Origin: Povalibacter uvarum
GTDB lineage: Bacteria > Pseudomonadota > Gammaproteobacteria > Steroidobacterales > Steroidobacteraceae
NCBI RefSeq assembly: GCF_014202975.1
Contig: NZ_JACHHZ010000007.1
Coordinates: 137,913 to 201,912 of the forward strand
Direction: 5' to 3'
Length of the DNA: 64,000 bases
Made by a program: the position numbers and the translations under genes. Below, piece by piece: positions 61,226-64,000 of the stretch (positions are counted from its first letter, which is position 1; each line of letters opens with the position of its first letter). The notes under the pieces are model-generated. The model saw nothing but the letters and a program-made list of their open reading frames with translations, did no database searches and was not told the DNA's origin.

Positions 61226-63349
61226 ATGGCTCGTGTTTCCGACCAGCGCCTTGCGCGCGCGGTATGTATTGCATTGACCGGACTGTCAGCGGTGGCTGCA
61301 TCAGCGGCCGATACCTCCGCTGCACCGACCGAGGTCGATACTGTGATCGTGAACGCGACACGCATCGGCACTTCGCTCGAAGAGGTCGCGACCAGCGGCG
61401 CGCTCGGATCGAAGAAGCTGCTGGACACGCCGTTCTCGATCACCGTCATCAGCGACGAAGAAATCAACCGGCGCCAGGCGAACTCGGTCGCGCAGATCTT
61501 CATCAACGATCCTTCGATTCTTTCTGCTTCGCCTTCGGCGACGACCGCCTGGTGGGGTGCGCAGATCCGCGGTCTCGACGTGATGAACTACTACATCGAC
61601 GGCGTTCCGTTCCTTCTGTCCTACGGAGGCGAATTCCCTCTGGAACCCATCGAGAGTGTCGAAGCGCTCAAGGGCCTGACGGGATTCATGTACGGCTTCG
61701 GTACGCCCGGCGGTGCGATCAGCTACACCACCAAGAAGCCGACGGAGGAACCGCTGGCAATGATGGCGCTGGAGTACCGCAACGACAGCGTCTTCTCTGG
61801 TCAGCTCGATGCGGGCGGACGCGTCGGCGATTCGCAGGCATTCGGGTATCGCGTCAACGTCGCTGGAGAGTACGGCGAAGCGTACAGCGGGGCCGATCTC
61901 AATCGCACGCTCGTGTCACTGGCGGTCGACTATCGCATCACCTCCGATCTGGAGTGGTTCGCGAACGGGCTGTACGAGACGAGCAAGCTCGAGCACGAGC
62001 CGCTGTACTTCTACTGGGACATGTACGAGGACGCGCGGCTTCCGCGTCCGACCTATGACTACGAGAACGTCAGGATCGACAACTCGTTCTACGAGTACGA
62101 CACGCTGATGGGCTCGACGGGTCTGAGGTGGCGCATCAACGACGAGTGGAAGGCAAACCTGACCTTGGGCTACAACGAGAAGGAACATCACTCGAACAAG
62201 ATGTTCGCATACGTGTTGAACGAGGCGGGCGACTACGAGGGCTACGCCTACAATTTCGCGGGCTTGCTCAAGAACTACTTCAGCCGCGTGCTCGTTCAAG
62301 GCGAGGCGACGACAGGCGCGATCCGGCACGAACTGGTGTTCGGCATCGACTATCAGCGCAACACCACCCGCTGGGGCAACGACTGGCACTGGTCGAACGA
62401 CTTCAACGGCAACATCTACCAACCCCAGGATTTCGTGGTCACGCGCGATATCGATTTCAGTCTTGCGCCGCTCAGCGACGACGAGCGACAGACTGCGCTG
62501 TTCGCCAGCGACACGCTCCATATCGGCGATCACTGGCAGGCAATGCTCGGCGGTCGATACACCGAGTACGAGCAGGTCGATCATGACCACGACCCGACGT
62601 TCGATTCCGGGTACGACACCAGCGAGTTCTCGCCGACGGTCGCGTTGATATTCAAGCCGGCCGATTACGTTGCCATCTACGGCAGCTATGTCGAGGCGCT
62701 GGAATCCGGCTCGCGCGTGGGGACTGACGGTGAGCCGCCGTACATGAACGCGGGCGAGCTTCTGCCCGCGACGATCAGCAAGCAGTACGAACTCGGTGCC
62801 AAATACGAGCACGATCGCCTGCGCTTCACCGCTGCCGCATTTCATGTCGAACGAGCCGCGCAGATCGACGTATACCGCGACGGTGATCGGTACCTGACCC
62901 AGGATGGGATGACTCTGTACGACGGCATCGAAGCCATCGGCAACGTGAACGTCACGCACGATCTGACGATGGGACTCGGTGCGACCTTCATCGATCCGCG
63001 CATCGACAGGGTCTCGGAGGAGAACGCAGCGCTGGAAGGCAATCGTCCTGCCGGCGCCCCGAAGCGCCAGTTCGTCGCCAACGCGGACTATCGATTTCCA
63101 CGGATTTCAGGGTTGAGCGTGTTCGGCACCGTGCGCTACCTCGGCGACTTCTACTACGAGGAGGCGAACAACGTCCTGATCCCCGATCGCACGATCGTCA
63201 GCACCGGCTTCGAGTATCAGGCGCAGTGGGGCGGGCGTCGCGCCGTGATCACCGGCAGCATCAACAACCTGCTCGATGAGAAGTACTGGGACAGGAATAC
63301 GCTGGGAGAAGGGATCAATGGAGCGTTGGGAGTGAGGGTTTATTGGTAG
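61226..63349 (+). CDS. TonB-dependent siderophore receptor
   Basis: A 707-residue receptor from the ATG at 61226, with GGGAGAGG upstream. The signal peptide ends near ASAAD. The plug domain starts with VDTVIVNATRIG and includes LLDTPFSITVISDEEINRRQA and VEALKGLTGFMYGFGTPGGAISY, typical of siderophore receptors of the FhuE/FpvA sort. The barrel follows to the end (NNLLDEKYWDRNTLGEGINGALGVRVYW). It lacks an STN domain, so it should be controlled through Fur only. Siderophore identity is unknown. Confidence 0.93.
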   Translation: MARVSDQRLARAVCIALTGLSAVAASAADTSAAPTEVDTVIVNATRIGTSLEEVATSGALGSKKLLDTPFSITVISDEEINRRQANSVAQIFINDPSILSASPSATTAWWGAQIRGLDVMNYYIDGVPFLLSYGGEFPLEPIESVEALKGLTGFMYGFGTPGGAISYTTKKPTEEPLAMMALEYRNDSVFSGQLDAGGRVGDSQAFGYRVNVAGEYGEAYSGADLNRTLVSLAVDYRITSDLEWFANGLYETSKLEHEPLYFYWDMYEDARLPRPTYDYENVRIDNSFYEYDTLMGSTGLRWRINDEWKANLTLGYNEKEHHSNKMFAYVLNEAGDYEGYAYNFAGLLKNYFSRVLVQGEATTGAIRHELVFGIDYQRNTTRWGNDWHWSNDFNGNIYQPQDFVVTRDIDFSLAPLSDDERQTALFASDTLHIGDHWQAMLGGRYTEYEQVDHDHDPTFDSGYDTSEFSPTVALIFKPADYVAIYGSYVEALESGSRVGTDGEPPYMNAGELLPATISKQYELGAKYEHDRLRFTAAAFHVERAAQIDVYRDGDRYLTQDGMTLYDGIEAIGNVNVTHDLTMGLGATFIDPRIDRVSEENAALEGNRPAGAPKRQFVANADYRFPRISGLSVFGTVRYLGDFYYEEANNVLIPDRTIVSTGFEYQAQWGGRRAVITGSINNLLDEKYWDRNTLGEGINGALGVRVYW

Positions 63350-63362
63350 ACCAATGGACGGC

Positions 63363-63562
63363 GGGCTAGTTGGCTAGCTTGTTAGCTAGCTAGCTACCTA
63401 GCCAGAGCAAGAGCCTCGTCACTCCCGCGAAAGCGGGAGTCCATGCCTTTGGTTCAGATGGACTCCCGCTTTCGCGGGAGTGACAGAGTCCTACGCTGAC
63501 TCTTCTCTTCTCTTCTCTTCTCTTCTCTTCTCTGCTCTGGCTACCGGCTAGCTGGCTAGCGG
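63363..63562. repeat. Composite inverted repeat with REP pair and microsatellite
   Basis: An outer inverted repeat of GGCTAGC modules (perfect 11-bp arms TAGCCAGAGCA at 63399-63409 and 63533-63543) encloses two REP units (63418-63446 and 63458-63487) and a TCTTC microsatellite. It fills the gap between two convergent genes. Related modules occur near 33913 and 59321. Confidence 0.7.
63501..63533 (+). repeat. TCTTC pentanucleotide microsatellite
   Basis: Six perfect tandem copies of TCTTC (63501-63530) followed by TCT. It is outside both flanking genes, so copy-number change would not shift a known reading frame. Confidence 0.9.
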
Positions 63563-63568
63563 GCTTCC

Positions 63569-64000
63569 TCACGATGTCAGTCTCCCCAACCCCTCCGGCC
63601 ACAACTTCGTATACGGCGTGATCGCCCGATACACCGTGACATTGTTGAGCTGGCGATTGTCGCGGCCGAGGAACTTGATCAGTCCGCCCGCGCGGCCGAG
63701 GCGATTCTTGTACTGGTAACTCTGCGAGATGACGCGCTGGTAGAAAAACTCCCACTTGCCCTCGACGCGCCGGCCCATCACGAAGCAGAGAGTGTCGGTC
63801 AGGATGCCGCCCTGGAGCTTGCGATTCTGATCAGATAGACCCTGTTGCACTGTTGCTTCTTCGCGCGCGATGCCGCCGGCGTCCAGCTTGTAGTCCTCGC
63901 GTCCGAGTCGCAGCGCGTTCTTCGTCTTCACGCCGGAGTCCTTGAGCACCTGGTGATACTTGTCTTCGTATTCGCTCGAGTCGTCGCAGTTGATGTGACT
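63569..64000 (-). CDS. C-terminal part of an unrecognised gene (cut by window edge)
   Basis: The frame is open from the right edge to the stop at 63569, giving at least 143 residues. The end region contains a helical, charged part and an RRVEGKWEFFYQRVISQSYQY segment, then NVTVYRAITPYTKLWPEGLGRL. No family is recognised and the N-terminus lies outside the window. Confidence 0.6.
   Translation of the reverse strand, partial: SHINCDDSSEYEDKYHQVLKDSGVKTKNALRLGREDYKLDAGGIAREEATVQQGLSDQNRKLQGGILTDTLCFVMGRRVEGKWEFFYQRVISQSYQYKNRLGRAGGLIKFLGRDNRQLNNVTVYRAITPYTKLWPEGLGRLTS

Noticed and set aside
61916-62959. 347-codon minus-strand frame inside the siderophore receptor
   Set aside because: Antisense shadow with a Val/Arg-rich, repeat-free string and no motif.
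33789-63487. REP palindromes as a CRISPR array
   Set aside because: They are widely spaced single or paired palindromes, not regular repeats with unique spacers, and no cas genes are present.
63501-63533. Microsatellite as a phase-variation switch
   Set aside because: It lies outside both neighbouring genes, downstream of each, so copy change would not alter a known frame or promoter.

Overview
The window is GC-rich, densely coded DNA from a Gram-negative proteobacterium. TonB-dependent receptors, a FecI/FecR pair, PEP-CTERM proteins, a chaperone-usher operon and LepB-, AsnS- and BKACE-type genes together suggest a free-living gammaproteobacterium of the Steroidobacteraceae/Xanthomonadales/Nevskiales kind. 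This placement is an inference from gene content, not a measured phylogeny. No rRNA, tRNA, CRISPR array, phage gene or intact insertion sequence was seen. Mobile-type DNA is limited to REP-like palindromes and related short inverted repeats.

Layout. 0-4.2 kb: an archaic (Csu-type) chaperone, usher and two-domain spore-coat-U tip adhesin. 4.2-7.8 kb: a class C beta-lactamase-like hydrolase, then an M20 peptidase and an HtrA-like protein that has lost its catalytic His and Ser. 8-15.4 kb: secreted proteins, including two paralogous propeller-like proteins with a shared leader, an RDD membrane protein, a PEP-CTERM protein and a large thrombospondin-type-3 lipoprotein. 15.6-30.3 kb: mixed housekeeping and accessory genes: thioesterase, RRM protein, two winged-helix/TPR regulators, sterol-desaturase-like and spermidine-dehydrogenase-like oxidoreductases, VOC and GFA proteins, a signal peptidase I homologue lacking the usual Ser, a TonB-like protein, an MddA-like methyltransferase and a second PEP-CTERM protein.

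30.4-41.3 kb looks like one catabolic regulon: TauD-type dioxygenase, BKACE-type beta-keto acid cleavage enzyme, serine hydrolase, YeiH-type exporter, MFS transporter, quinone oxidoreductase, TonB-dependent receptor and an AraC regulator. Three copies of a two-part operator, with half-sites exactly 21 bp apart, lie in front of the dioxygenase, the quinone oxidoreductase and the receptor, always in the same orientation relative to the gene they would control.

41.3-50 kb: asnS; an operon of DUF4331 and DUF4198 proteins coupled to an AlkB-like gene; and a kinase-DUF6285-acyl-CoA dehydrogenase operon in the order of lvaABC, followed by an AraC regulator whose last codons lie in a REP palindrome. 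50-61 kb: an ECF sigma factor, FecR, a TonB receptor with an STN domain, two related TPR proteins around a degenerate M19 dipeptidase, and an amidohydrolase lipoprotein. A two-block promoter element occurs identically before the sigma gene and the receptor gene. 61-64 kb: a siderophore-type TonB receptor behind a good Fur box, a composite REP/microsatellite element, and a gene cut by the window edge.
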